64,000 nucleotides of DNA from Punica granatum (taxonomy: Eukaryota; Streptophyta; Magnoliopsida; Myrtales; Lythraceae), in contig NC_045127.1 in NCBI RefSeq assembly GCF_007655135.1, positions 42,357,538 through 42,421,537 of the forward strand, in the 5' to 3' direction. The translations under genes were made by a program, and so were the position numbers. Position 1 is the stretch's first letter, and each line of letters starts with the position of its first letter. This document shows, piece by piece, positions 1 through 10,680 of this stretch. The notes beneath the pieces are model-generated. The model ran no database searches, was not told the DNA's origin, and was given only the letters and a program-made list of their open reading frames with translations.

Positions 1-1293
1 TTTCATATCATCAAACTCCTCTTCATCATCCTCATTTGCTCGTTCAGCTTGTATACCTTCCTCTGCATTCTCAGCCTCAGGATCTTCTATAAGATCAACA
101 GAAGGGTCCGCTTGGTCTTGTTGAATGATCCCGTAGTTAGATGGATTATTTGGATCATAAGCTTCCTTCCACTGGACCAATCTCATAGCTCTATTCAGTT
201 TATGCTGAAGAATAAACTTGTCCTTTCCTTCTGCCACCTTTAGCCGATTTATCAACTCACCAATCACTCGGTACTCAAGGCGAAGCCGAAAATGCTTCTG
301 CTCAAATTTGTCGATTTTGCTCATCCATTTGAAAGCCTCATGAAGTGTCTCTGATAAAAGGGTAAAGAAAACAGCAATAAGACCTAAAGACTTCAGGTAG
401 AAAGCAAAATCTCAGGAAAGCTAGTTTGAGTAACCATATGACAAAAATGCTCACTTGTACCAACTACAACAAGAAACTACTGCAACAGTGCCTGCATTCT
501 TTTTCCCCTTATCTGCAAATTTGAATAGAATTGATTCAATCGTCGGAATACTAGGTGATCCCGGATCCCGCAACTGGCTTACTATCTTTCACCCTTTCCT
601 TTATTGAAGGGAGATAAATCGAATTGCCTAACTCCTACATGCTTGAAACTGAATCCCAGAGACTTGCCGCTTACAACAGAGAATCAAATCATAACGTTTA
701 ACCAGGGCTTATCAATGAGGATCGTGAACAAGAAGAAATGAAGACAAATGGACAATAAGGATTATACCACTCTCAACAAAGTTGTTAAGCAACTCCTCAT
801 GGCGCTTGAACTTCTTCTCAAACAATTCGAAATTCTTCCTCATATTTTCCGGATTGAGCCTCTCATCATCCTCATCCGAGTCAGAGTCCGTGGGCTCCTC
901 GAACATGAAGGAGTCAGTGGAAGAAGTGTCGTTGAGCTTCTCCTTCTCAAGCTTCTCAATCAGCGGGCCCACACCCATGTAATCCTCTTCCTCCTCAGCA
1001 TCGATGTCTTTGGTGTCCAGACCAGCCCTCCTCCTAGCTTCTCTTTCTCTCTGCCTATCCCTCTCCACCTCCGCGAGCAGATCCTCGACAGCTCTCGAGG
1101 CCGCATCCGGTTGGTACGTGGAGAAGCGGGATCTATGAAGCTGAGGGACGAAGAGGATTCTGCCACGGGAATAGCAGCCAGGGGAGTAAAGCAAGGGTCT
1201 GCCAGTTGCGGGCGTATGGAAGAGGCTACTTTGTTTGAAGATAAGACTGGACCACGAGAATGGCGCTTGCCGTGAAATCCTCCGGACACTCAT
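1..1293 (-). CDS. Conserved plant mitochondrial protein, 5' part (gene runs off the left edge)
   Basis: Two exons on the minus strand, 1293-768 and 350-1, join in frame: the donor after 768 reads GTATAA, the acceptor before 350 reads ATCAG, and the junction gives FVES|ETLHEAFKW. The start is the first ATG after an in-frame stop-rich leader. The first ~55 residues are rich in Arg and Ser and almost free of acidic residues, as in a mitochondrial presequence. Then follow a charged segment (RDRQREREARR), an acidic region with a Ser/Asp run, and a conserved basic C-terminal half (KFEQKHFRLRLEYRVIGEL, then KLNRAMRLVQWKEAYDPNNP). No stop is reached at position 1; the visible tail is acidic (EDDEEEFDD). 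From memory it resembles a plant family often labelled 'copper ion-binding protein' and possibly part of the plant mitoribosome small subunit. That name is uncertain; the exon structure is firm. Confidence 0.8.
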
Positions 1294-2045
1294 AACTCTT
1301 CTCCTTCCACTACTTTTATTCTTATCAGCTGCTCATGTAATGTAATTAAGAAAATTATCAATATTATGAGATATAATAAAAACTACAGCACACTGCCTAC
1401 ACAAACAACTCCAATCCCGAACTTCATAGGGAGTCAAAAGAAGCTCGGAAAAGCATCTCACAGGGTTAACCAGTCATCAAATTGAATTATTTGCTACATT
1501 TCCAGAGCAGACATCAAGAAAAGCAGGATTAAATGACAAATGTTCGTCGTCGAGAAAAACCTAGAGGAAACGAAACATGTTCGTATCAATGCATTAGAGA
1601 ATTGGGGAATGAAAATATGCATGTGATGAAGATAAAAATACGAAATGTGGAAATATCTGTAACAGGATAAAACCAAAATGCAGAGCAAACCACCGAGCAA
1701 AGCAGGAGGCTCCTATGTCAAAAATGAGCAAAACGAATCATTCAGTCAAGTAAAAGCTCAAACCTAATCCCCATTCCAAGCAGGGGGGGAAGACAAAAGC
1801 CTTAACAGTCTCTAACTAGGCCGGAACTGTACGTACTGCAAAACCATGGGATGGGAATACGGAGACTTTACTTTTCACTTCATTCGGCACGGCAGCTCAG
1901 CCGCTGCAGAGGCGGAAGAAGCTCTGGCGAAAAGCAGAGCAGAGATCACCGAGGAAGGCTGAGTAGAGGCCGAGGCGGAGGCGGAGGTTGTCGGAGGTAG
2001 AGCAGAGGGAAACCTCAGAGAGGAGAGAGGGTGAACGTGGACCGG
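1294..2045 (-). promoter_or_regulatory. Likely 5' leader and promoter region of the minus-strand mitochondrial gene
   Basis: No coding signal is seen here. Read on the minus strand, 2040-1870 is a CT-rich, GC-containing stretch typical of a plant 5' leader. Plausible acceptor AGs occur near 1330, just upstream of the ATG at 1293, so a leader intron across about 1850-1330 is possible. No TATA box stands out. This is inference from base composition and position only. Confidence 0.3.
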
Positions 2046-3018
2046 CTAATACGGCCGAAAAATAATGGGCTGGGCCATCAATAAGATGTTAAAATTGGGC
2101 CGGTCCAGTAGAAAATTTACATGGGCTTTCAGTCCCAACTGGATATATTGTCGATGATTTGCTCGAAACTTCACGAGCTACTGAATTCGAACGTTACGTT
2201 ACTGGAAGGCGATTCTCATCTGATCCGAACTCGAGCCCGAAATTGATAGTTTTGCTTTGTCGACATTCCGTTCATCTGATGCGAAGACCTTGGACATCAT
2301 TCATTTAGTAAAAAAGTTTAAAACAAGAGTGCCTACCAGCTGTGCCCTCGACTACTCGCTTTACCCTACTCACCATCGGTGCATCGATATGGATATAGAT
2401 ATTTCGTTTAAATTCACAAACCTCCTCTCCAGTTTCCGCATCACCATGTGGCAAATCTCTTACGAGTTATGTGAGCGTGAAACCACCAATCAACCTCAAA
2501 ACTAGAGCGTAGCTCATTCTAAGATCCAAAGGTCTAGTCGACTGTTGAGTTTCAGGACAAAATAGGTCAAGTGATATTAGCGCGATAAGATAATTATGGG
2601 CTCAACAATTTGGCTGCTTAGATTCTTCCCAAACGAACACAACCTACCAATTTGATGAATGAAATAGTCTGAAAGTCGGTTCGAAGGGTGGTAAGCTCAA
2701 GGCTGTATTTGGTTCGTAATCACCGTGCTTCCAATTACCTGAAAGTAGGGAGTTGTGATATGGAAAATCTTACCTTATGGAAGCCTTCTTGATTTGGAAA
2801 CCAAGGTGGGCAGAGGCCGACGGATTGGCACCGATAACCCCAGAAGGTCGGTGTGGTTTCGCTCCAGAAAGCGAGGTTAGACTACTTAAAGTAAAGGTAC
2901 GGGAAAAAAAAGTGTAGGAAAGTAAAGATAGAAAAGTAGTTTGCACAATTAATAGTTGTGTCGAGAGGGGCTTACAAGAGAGGACGTACTCGGTATCTAT
3001 AGGCCTTAATTTAGAATA
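2046..3018. other. Intergenic stretch with no recognisable gene
   Basis: Short open frames only, without domain signal or convincing splice sites. No clear repeat termini were found before the foldback element that begins near 3019. Confidence 0.5.
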
Positions 3019-3744
3019 GGTACAGTACAAAAATCCCTTTATAATTTGAACTTGAGGCAAATTAAACTCTGTGATTTTTTGATGGACAACTAACACAATG
3101 TGGTTTACTTTGAGAGACAAAAGGGACCTCACCATTAGTTTTTTTCATCACTTTTGATCTTCAAATTTTACCATTATTACCCACAAACTTCTAACTTTTT
3201 TTCAATTTGATCCTAAAATTCGAAGGAAAAAAAAAAGGAGGGATAGGGCATTAGGGCCGCCAGTTGGCGACCCCGACCCCACCATTGAAGTCGTCTGCAC
3301 CCACGGAAGATGCCAACGACCATGGAGATGGGGTCAAGGTCGCCGATTGGCAACCCCAGTTCCTCGATTCGACCGGATCTCAAGTTTGAGATCCCGGTTT
3401 ATTTAGGGGTTGGAGCCACCAATTGACAACTCCGATCCCACCTTTGAGGTTTTCGGCATTCTTTGTGGGTGTCAACAACCTCGGTAGTGGGGTCGGAGTC
3501 GCCAATCGGCGGCCCCAGCCCCTTTCCCCTTTTTCGAAGCTCAAGACCAAATTGTAAAAAATTAAAAGTTTGAGGGTAATAATGGTAAAAATAAAATTTT
3601 GAGAACCAAAAGTGACGAAAAAACTAGTGGTGAGATCCCTTATGTCTCACAAAATAAACCACAGAGTGTTAGTTGCTCATTGAAAAATCACATGGTCCAA
3701 TTTGCTTCAAACTCAAATCATAAGAGGATTTTTATTCTTTTTCC
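3019..3744. mobile_element. Foldback TIR element, Mutator-like, with a GC-rich core
   Basis: About 200 bp at the left (3019-3220) is matched in inverted orientation by the right (3540-3744); for example the stretch around 3080-3160 (AACTAACAC, GGGACCTCACCA, CATCACTTTTG) recurs reversed around 3600-3690. The ends are GG...CC. The flanks share TTTAGA at the expected duplication site (3010-3015 and 3745-3750), only six of nine bases, so the Mutator assignment is tentative. The core holds about four degenerate copies of a GC-rich motif with GCCAATTGGCGACCCC character. No coding capacity. Confidence 0.65.
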
Positions 3745-3844
3745 TTTAGATGCCCATGATACAAAGATTGAGAAGTATCGCATAAATTAATGAATAGTGT
3801 TTTATTTTATATATATTTCTATACTAATATATAAAGTTAGGTAT

Positions 3845-4717
3845 AGGATTAATTGTACCGGTGGTCCAAAAGGTTTCATGAATGTTTCAAGTTGATCTAA
3901 AACGTTTTTTTGGTACCTTGTTAGTTCATTAAATTTCAAAATCATTTGGATGTAGTACATTCCGTCAATTCATAATTGACACCGTTAGCAAAATGCTGAT
4001 GTGACAAGAATATTATAATAAAAAAATTAATTTAAATTAAAACTCCAAACATTTTAAAATTTCAAAACAATCTAGATTTTTTGAACATTTTCAATTTTAC
4101 CCCAACCCTCTCTCTCCTCCACTATTCATCGTCCCCCCCCCCCCAACTATTCATCGTCCTGAGACCCGCCCTCTCCTTCGACCCGGCAAGTTCCCGTCCA
4201 ATTGCCCCTCTCCTTCTTGACTTTCTCTCTCTCTTCATCTCTGCTAATGGGCGAGCTTCAGTCTCATCATCTGCTCGGCTGCATCAAAGCTGCTCGGGGA
4301 GCCCGAAAGGGGCGACATGGAACCCTCAAAATCGTCCGAGTGGACGAACTTGCAGCCGTTCCCGTTCTTGTAAAACCCTCTCGCGAAGCTGCCGTCCCTG
4401 GACCCACCGGCGCTGCCGCTGCTATTCCCCTGGTAGAATGAGAAGCTGCTGCCGAAAGGAAGTGAGGGGCTGCCGAAGAGAGAGAAAGTCGAGAAGGAAG
4501 AGAGAGAGAAGGTGTGGTACATTTTGAAAATTTTAAAAATTTTGAGTCGTTTTACAATTTTAAAAATTTTGGAATAAAAACGGCGTCAAATACAGATGAC
4601 GAAATGTATTATATCGAAACGGTTTTGAAACTTAATGTACCAACAAGTTACCAAAAAAATATTTTGGAACAATCTAAAACATTCATAAAACCTTTTGGAC
4701 TATCACTGCAATTAACC
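3845..4717. mobile_element. Mutator-like foldback element carrying a host gene fragment (Pack-MULE type)
   Basis: Left terminus (TTAATTGTACCGGTGGTCC) and right terminus (GGACTATCACTGCAATTAA) are inverted repeats that continue for about 240 bp, including the matching TTGACACCGTTAGCAAAATG and CGTCAAATACAGATGAC regions. The terminal sequence is shared with the elements at 4820-6631 and 27922-29136, so the three form one family. The interior (about 4160-4520) is GC-rich and contains a zinc-finger gene fragment, listed separately. No target duplication could be seen at this copy. Confidence 0.65.
4240..4522 (-). pseudogene. Captured fragment of a CCCH zinc-finger (C3H/RRM-type) gene
   Basis: The minus strand reads ...LPFGSSFSFYQGNSSGSAGG, then SFARGFYKNGNGCKFVHSD, then SPSSFDAAEQMMRLK. 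This matches the region of plant CCCH/RRM proteins that runs ARGFCKNGxxCKFxHG followed by a Ser-Pro-rich linker and an EQxxxLRLK helix. The first Cys of that CxxxxxCxxxH pattern is Tyr here, and the RRM and both gene ends are missing. It lies entirely inside the foldback element, so it is best read as a transduplicated fragment. Recognition is by motif pattern only. Confidence 0.55.
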
Positions 4718-4819
4718 TATTTTTGATATCACCCATGACTCATTATGCAACCTTTAAATTTAGGACAAATTAGTAATTTCACTTAAATAACTTTTTACCC
4801 TTACAGCTCCTCTCTTTTT

Positions 4820-6631
4820 GGTTAAAAAGCGCCACTGGTATCAAAAACTTTTGCAATCATTTCATGATTGGTACAAAATTTTTTTTAACAATTTTAATAT
4901 AAAATCTTTCAAAATCTTGCAATTAAGTGTCTGTCAATTCTCCATTGACGCCAGTATTTTCCAACAAGGTACACTATGTGTAATTTAAGCATATAACGTG
5001 GTGCAAATAATATAATAAAATATTCTTTTTCAAAGTTATAATTAAAATAAATCAAATCAAATCACAAAAGAAAACACTCTCTCTCCCCATCTCTCTTGGC
5101 TCTCTCCCGTCTCTTTCTCGTTCCTCTCCCCCTTCTCTCTCTTCTTTCTCTCTATCTCTCTCTCCCATGTAAAAGTTGTAGCAAGCAGAGAAATGGAGAT
5201 TGAGAATATAGCAATTAAACTAAATTCCAACAGTAGAAACAATTCAAGATTCTAAAACGTAGAAGACTCTTACGTGGCATTTGGTTTGTTTGAATATTAA
5301 AATTGAAAGTGGAAGGAATTTAAATAATTAAAATTGAAATTTTTATTCAAACTTTTTATTTGATTGAATCTCAAAATTAGCACGGAATAAATCAAAAAAA
5401 TTGTTTAACAGACTGAAATTGCCTACCATTTTAAGAATAAAAAATTTTAATAATATAATAATAAATTAAAAAAACCCCAGCGAAACGGCCACTGCCCCCA
5501 AGCATCAGACTGCCATCTTCCGGTAGTTTCGACATGATTTGAGCCCATCAGCTAGCTCAGTCGAAGGATGATTTTGCCAAGAATCCCCGATTCAGTCAAA
5601 CTTTAAAAAAAAAAAAAAAAGATGGAGGAAAAGGACGAGAGAGGGCGCCAAGCTTCGGATGAGTTCCTCTGCTTCTGCGGTGATGGGAAGAAACAATCTG
5701 GATCGGGTGACAGGGTGCAAGAAGAGAGGGAAGAGAGAGGAAAGGGAAGAGGAGGGGAGAGAGATGAGGGCCTTTTAAATTAATTTTATTATTTTTAGTT
5801 AAAATTTGAGAGATTGAAATTTTTATTGTATTATTTGTGCCATATTAGATAATATCTAACACGTGAAGTGTCACGTTAAAAAATGCTGACGACATTAATA
5901 AAAAATTGACGGAATGTACTCTATCGTAAAAATTTGGAAAGATTTTATAATAAAATAATAAAATTATTATAAAAATTGTACCGATCGTAAAATATTGCAA
6001 ACGGTTTGTACCAGTGATACTTTTTACTAGGGGTGATCGGTTCCGAATACCCTGTATTTTTCACGATACCCGGACCCTGACTTGTAAGGGACAGGTTCCA
6101 AGATTTTGGAACCGAACTCTACCATGTTGAATCCTGGAACCGGAACCTGTATTATACTATAGGGTTGGAACCTGTAAATTTTTTTCTCTGACAAAATAAA
6201 ATCGAAAATTTCACTGTAAATTTTTTTCTCTAGCTAAATAAAATTGAAAATTTCACATTCATAATCAGTAATTATGCAAAATACAATAAAGATTTAGATT
6301 AATCCACAATAACAAAAAAATAATATGTTTCATCAATCCATCGACAAAATTAAACATCCATAATACGATTCTACACAACAAAGTATCTCTGTTCTGTTTC
6401 ATTAGAATAGACAGTAACTTTACTCTCTTTTTTTTTAATAAATAACTAATTTCGGGTACCCTATAGGCAAGAATCGGAACCGGAATCGAAACCGATTTTC
6501 ACCGGTTCATGATTTTAATACTCGGAACCTACCCTATTTTCAATAAGAGCTACCCGGACCATACCTTAACGGTTAGGTTCCGACCGGTTCCGGGTATACC
6601 CAGTACCCGTACACACCCCTACTTTTTACCC
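4820..6631. mobile_element. Mutator-like foldback element, its right end split by a hAT insertion
   Basis: The left end (GGTTAAAAAGCGCCACTGG) matches the reverse complement of the right end (GGGTAAAAAGTATCACTGG). The repeat continues inward through the TTGCAATCATTTCATGATTGG / TTGCAATATTTTACGATCGG region and the CCGTCAATTTTT stretch. The right terminus is interrupted by the hAT element at 6028-6621: the CTTTTTAC of the TIR is duplicated on both sides of it. The core (about 5480-5770) has GC-rich stretches of possible genic origin (a short frame starting MEEKDERGRQASDEF at 5621) that I cannot name. Confidence 0.6.
6028..6621. mobile_element. Non-autonomous hAT-type element (594 bp) with perfect 8-bp target duplication
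   Basis: The ends are TAGGGGTG...CACCCCTA, the hAT-type terminus. The flanks are the perfect 8-bp duplication CTTTTTAC (6020-6027 and 6622-6629). The subterminal parts are rich in GGAACC/GGTTCC and GGGTACC motifs in both orientations (6050-6180 and 6460-6600). No coding capacity. It inserted into the outermost TIR of the Mutator-like element 4820-6631, so it is the younger of the two. Confidence 0.9.
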
Positions 6632-7707
6632 CAAGAGTCCCACCACCAAAAACCAAATGACATTGTCTTCTAATTAAAACAGCCATATAACACCCCAAAA
6701 ATAAAACAGGTATATAGCATCAATTTTGCCCAGTTCATATCTGACAAAACTTACAAATTGGTCCACGAAAGATACCTCACTATACAAATCGTCCTCGAAA
6801 GATTTGTTTTATATAAATTAGTCTTGCCTTTTGAAATATTAGGACAACTTAGTCTTTCCGTTTCAGTTTTCATCTCATCATTGATGGAAAGGGTTGACAT
6901 GGGCCATTATACTTTGATTTGGCCTATTAAATTCCAAGTTAGATACGAAATTCCCCAAAACAATGTCATTTTTTTGGCTAAGTAATTAATTTCCAATCAA
7001 ATATTTAAAAAAAAAAGAAAAAAAATTCGGAAAACATATTAGGGGCAGATCGAGGGCCCTTCCATTCCGACGACTCTTTCTTCTAGTTCTTCCAAACCTG
7101 GAAAGAGAGAGGGAGAGGGTAGATCGAGGGCCCCATCTCGGCAACCTCCCCTCGACGAGGTCATGACAAGCATCAGGGGCCTCCCTCCCGACGACCTCTC
7201 CCCTCGAACGAGGTCGCTTCGAGAAGAGAGAAAGAGAGAGGGAGGGGGTAGATCGGTGGCCCCCCTCCCGATGACCTCCCCCTCGAGCGAGATCGCTTGG
7301 GTTCTTGAGCAGTCAATCACTAAATTCAAGAAAATCTCAAAAATCAGCTCATGGTACATCGGTTTCCAGATCTCTAGGGGCCGTTTGGTGCTCAGATTAT
7401 TAGATTATTGAGATTTTAAGATTGAAAGAAAAAATTTAACCATGAAATCATTTTTCGAGGAATATAGGAAGAAAAGTGAAATTGTTATGTTAGGTAAGTA
7501 TCGTGAATTACTGAAAAAATTAGTAATAATATACTATTTTTTTTAGTTATATGAGTTGATTCGCCAGACCCACCATGATATTCTAAGAATAACATGTGTC
7601 ACGGAGGGAAAAACTTCCCAATCAGAGGCTGGAAAATTTTAACCCCTGAGCATTATCTCGAGTTAAAACTTTTAAGCTAAACACTCGAAAATAGGTTGAA
7701 AAATTGA
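6632..7707. other. Non-coding stretch with a repeat-like GC-rich block
   Basis: 6740-6990 resembles the left arm of another TIR element (text such as ACAAATTGGTCCACGAAAG). It is followed at 7030-7300 by a GC-rich block with repeated GATCGAGGGCCC / CTCCCGACGACCTC motifs. No matching right arm was found. The open frames here follow the repeat composition and are not judged real. Confidence 0.35.
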
Positions 7708-8164
7708 GGCCCTGTTTGGATTCAGGAACAAAAAATTTTAACTTTAACTTTAACTTTAACTTAACACACTACACAACAAAAACACAAATTTTCCAAGTAA
7801 AAAATTTTAACTGTAACTTTAACTCAACACACTACACAACAAAAACACACGTTTCCCAAGTCAAATTTATAATCATATCTCATTTATCTTTTTTCACAAT
7901 CAAAATCAAAATCAAAATCAAAGTTACTTTAACTCTGAATCCAAACGCACCATTAATTTTGATTTTGATTTTGATTGTGAAAAATGACAAATGAATGTGA
8001 TTATAAATTTTACTTGGAAAACGTGTGTTTTTATTGTGTAGTGTGTTGAGTTAAAGTTAAAGTTAAAACTTTTGACTTGGAAAATGTGTGTTTTTTTGTG
8101 TAGTGTGTTAAGTTAAAGTTAAAGTTAAAGTTAAAATTTTTTGTTCCTAAATCCAAACAGGGCC
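7708..8164. mobile_element. Long-TIR MITE, PIF/Harbinger-like (457 bp)
   Basis: Termini GGCCCTGTTTGGATT...AATCCAAACAGGGCC are inverted repeats, flanked on both sides by TGA (7705-7707 and 8165-8167), consistent with a 3-bp TNA-type duplication. Almost the whole element folds back on itself: runs of TTTAACTTTAAC on the left match GTTAAAGTTAAAG on the right, and the centre pairs ATCAAAATCAAAATC with GATTTTGATTTTGAT. No coding capacity. Confidence 0.8.
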
Positions 8165-9088
8165 TGAGATTTCCTCGAGAAAGTTGAAGCTTTCCTGCGA
8201 TTCAAATGGACCCCCTAATTTCACGCGGGGATAATAAAAAGGAGAATACAACATTTTTGGGACTGGAAAATAAAAAGAATCAATTGCGTAAAAGACCCAA
8301 AATTTAAAGTCAATTATAAATCTATCTCAACATTCTACTGGTAGTGAAACAGAAAAAACAAAAAAAACAAAAAAAACTTAAAATTGCAAATATTTGCTAA
8401 AACATGACTCTTGACAAATTACTACATCCGCTTTTCTTGACCCATATCTTTCAAATTCGAGTCTTAGAGGAGTTATAGTGGTTCACAATTGGCACTCTCG
8501 TCTCGACCTTTTTCGATATCATCGTTGAGGTCAAATACCTCTAAAAACATTGTGATAGATCAATTAGACAATAATGATTAACTTAACAGCTCTGTTTCTC
8601 GTTGACAGGTACAATCAACCATCCTCAAGAGTCGGAAGGTAATTGCCTCTGCTAGTCTTCCTTAGGCCATCATCGAAGAAAGTTTCTTCATTCCATAAGA
8701 TTAGTTTATTCGGAAATTGGTTTCACATTTGAGGAGGTGCAGAATCATGCTTATAAAATTTAGAAAACAAGGAGAAGCAGAACTCGAATTATCAAAGCAT
8801 AGTCGAGCAATGCAGAGGAGCATTGAGACTCATCAAATCATGCAAGCATGGGTTAGATCTTCACCCATAAACAATCTATTCATACATATAGCAAGATGGA
8901 CCCACGATTTGCACTGCCGAACTGCTTTCGTGAACTAATAAAAGTTCCAGCGACACAGACAAAAGTTTTTGTGACAATCATCAGGAAATTTAGCGCACGC
9001 CTCTTCCTGGCAGCTATATTTGAAGCAATTGGCTGCATACTGATAAATTTGACAGCATTTTGTAATCCGTACCTGGAATAACATCAGA

Positions 9089-9117
9089 TGACACCTCCTT
9101 CCGGGAAGGAGGTGTCA
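9089..9117. repeat. Perfect 14-bp inverted repeat with a 1-nt centre
   Basis: TGACACCTCCTTCC and its exact reverse complement are separated by a single G. It lies in a non-coding stretch. It is far more perfect and GC-rich than its surroundings. Confidence 0.9.
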
Positions 9118-10379
9118 CATTAAGAGTAAGCAGAGAATTGAAGCACTAGTTTGCCAAGTAGTAACTTAAAATCATACATCTAGTGAAACATACAGATAGA
9201 AAGAGATCAAGCGGGGAGCAGTTTATGGATTGCCCAACGGAATCGGTTCAGCAAGATCAGTTGTGTTTTTCATTAAAAAACTTCATCATGCAACCAATAA
9301 AACATCTAAAGCTATAGAATTGGCTACCGTACCGGGCCTGAAAGCAGGTCTTACCTTTCGCGGACTTTGAACAGTCTTTTCACCAGTAAATTCCCAACAA
9401 CGGGATCCATACGAGAAAATCTGTGACATATCTCTTCTTTAACAGACAACAGGGACGAGGATTTCAAGTCCCAGGATTGCCCAGAGTTCACAGTTCCCAC
9501 AAGCAACAAAAGAGGCCAGATCCACATGTTATCCCAGAGAATCACAAAGATGCTCCACACATGATCGCAAAAATAAAATGGGCTTATCAAATTAAACCAT
9601 ACATCTACATATGTATATGTATATATATATAACATATGAAAAGGTTTTCAGAATTTACAAGTACCTTGTCAGACAATAGCCTCAATAGCTTGACTTACTC
9701 GTCCACAATAGCTTCATCAACTTCCAGAGTCTACTCGTATTACCATGTAACTGATCCCAACACACGGATAGCAGCATCTAGGGGTCGAAGTTGAGGAAAT
9801 AATACGAGAACCTGTAACATTTGTAACGGAAAGTGAGTTGTGCATGATTCAAAGGATTTGGTTGATTAGTACCGAAAGCTATTAGTTCACTAGACCCATA
9901 TGCAATCTGCGTCTTCCATGTTTATCTTTTCTAATTTACAGCTGATAATGATACACACTAGCACACGCAATCTAGCTACAAACTTGAGCATAATGATACG
10001 TCCCTCATACAAGCACTAACTATCATCTTTGCGAGCAACATGTTTTGAGTAAAGCCGAACTCCTGTTCTCAATCAAAAACAAGTTTTTGCAAAGTATCAA
10101 GAGGTGGTAGAATTTCTTTCTTATCAAGTGCTCTGCACCTCTCAATGTCCTCAGAGATCAGTTCATCCTAAATAAGCTGCTTGAGACATAAGAAGTAAAA
10201 CCGGACTTCATGAGACTCTTAAAATTTAGAATCCAACCTATATGAAGTAATGTTGAGAAAGCAAAATTTCCAAAATGATTAACAGATAAGAGAAGATTGG
10301 TTTATTTGCGTTCTTCCCGTTCTTTATGATATGAATTACTAGATCTGGTCAGATCCATAGGTGTGGATCGATATAACTC

Positions 10380-10680
10380 AAACTGTCAAAGCATGGATGA
10401 ACCATGAAACTACCATGGCATTAGCTTACAAAACAATATTCACTGACTTAATTCCAATACTATCATACTACCATTATCCGAGTCTCACTGATAGGCGATC
10501 AGTTCACCAGCCCAATCAGCATCAGCCTTCCCACTCGAAATCGGTATGGAAGGCATCAAAATGTGGCATCAGTAGTAAAAAAAAGCCTCCATTGAAACAA
10601 GAATCTAGCTTGGGCAAGCTTCCATGCAGTAAATGTTGAATATTTCAAGGCTTAATGTCCTATCATTCTTCGCCAAGGAA
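10380..10680 (-). pseudogene. Decayed Copia-type RNase H fragment (possible)
   Basis: The minus strand at about 10540-10500 reads SSGKADADWAGEL. This matches the (S/T/A)DADWAG motif at the start of the RNase H domain of plant Copia polyproteins. Upstream, in other frames, are pieces resembling the end of the reverse transcriptase region (LFFTTDATF). Downstream frames are broken by stops. No LTRs were found. Confidence 0.35.

Noticed and set aside
748..1275. Plus-strand 175-codon open frame
   Set aside because: It is the antisense shadow of the mitochondrial-protein exon, which has clear protein logic and a splice junction that restores conserved text.
8930..9080. Cys-rich minus-strand frame (ITKCCQIYQYAANCFKYSC...)
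   Set aside because: Striking composition, but it cannot be joined in frame to the splice-like frame at 9635-9351 and matches no family I know; left as an unexplained fragment.
9351..9635. Minus-strand frame ending at a good splice donor
   Set aside because: Hydrophobic then charged text, but no recognisable domain and no compatible next exon.
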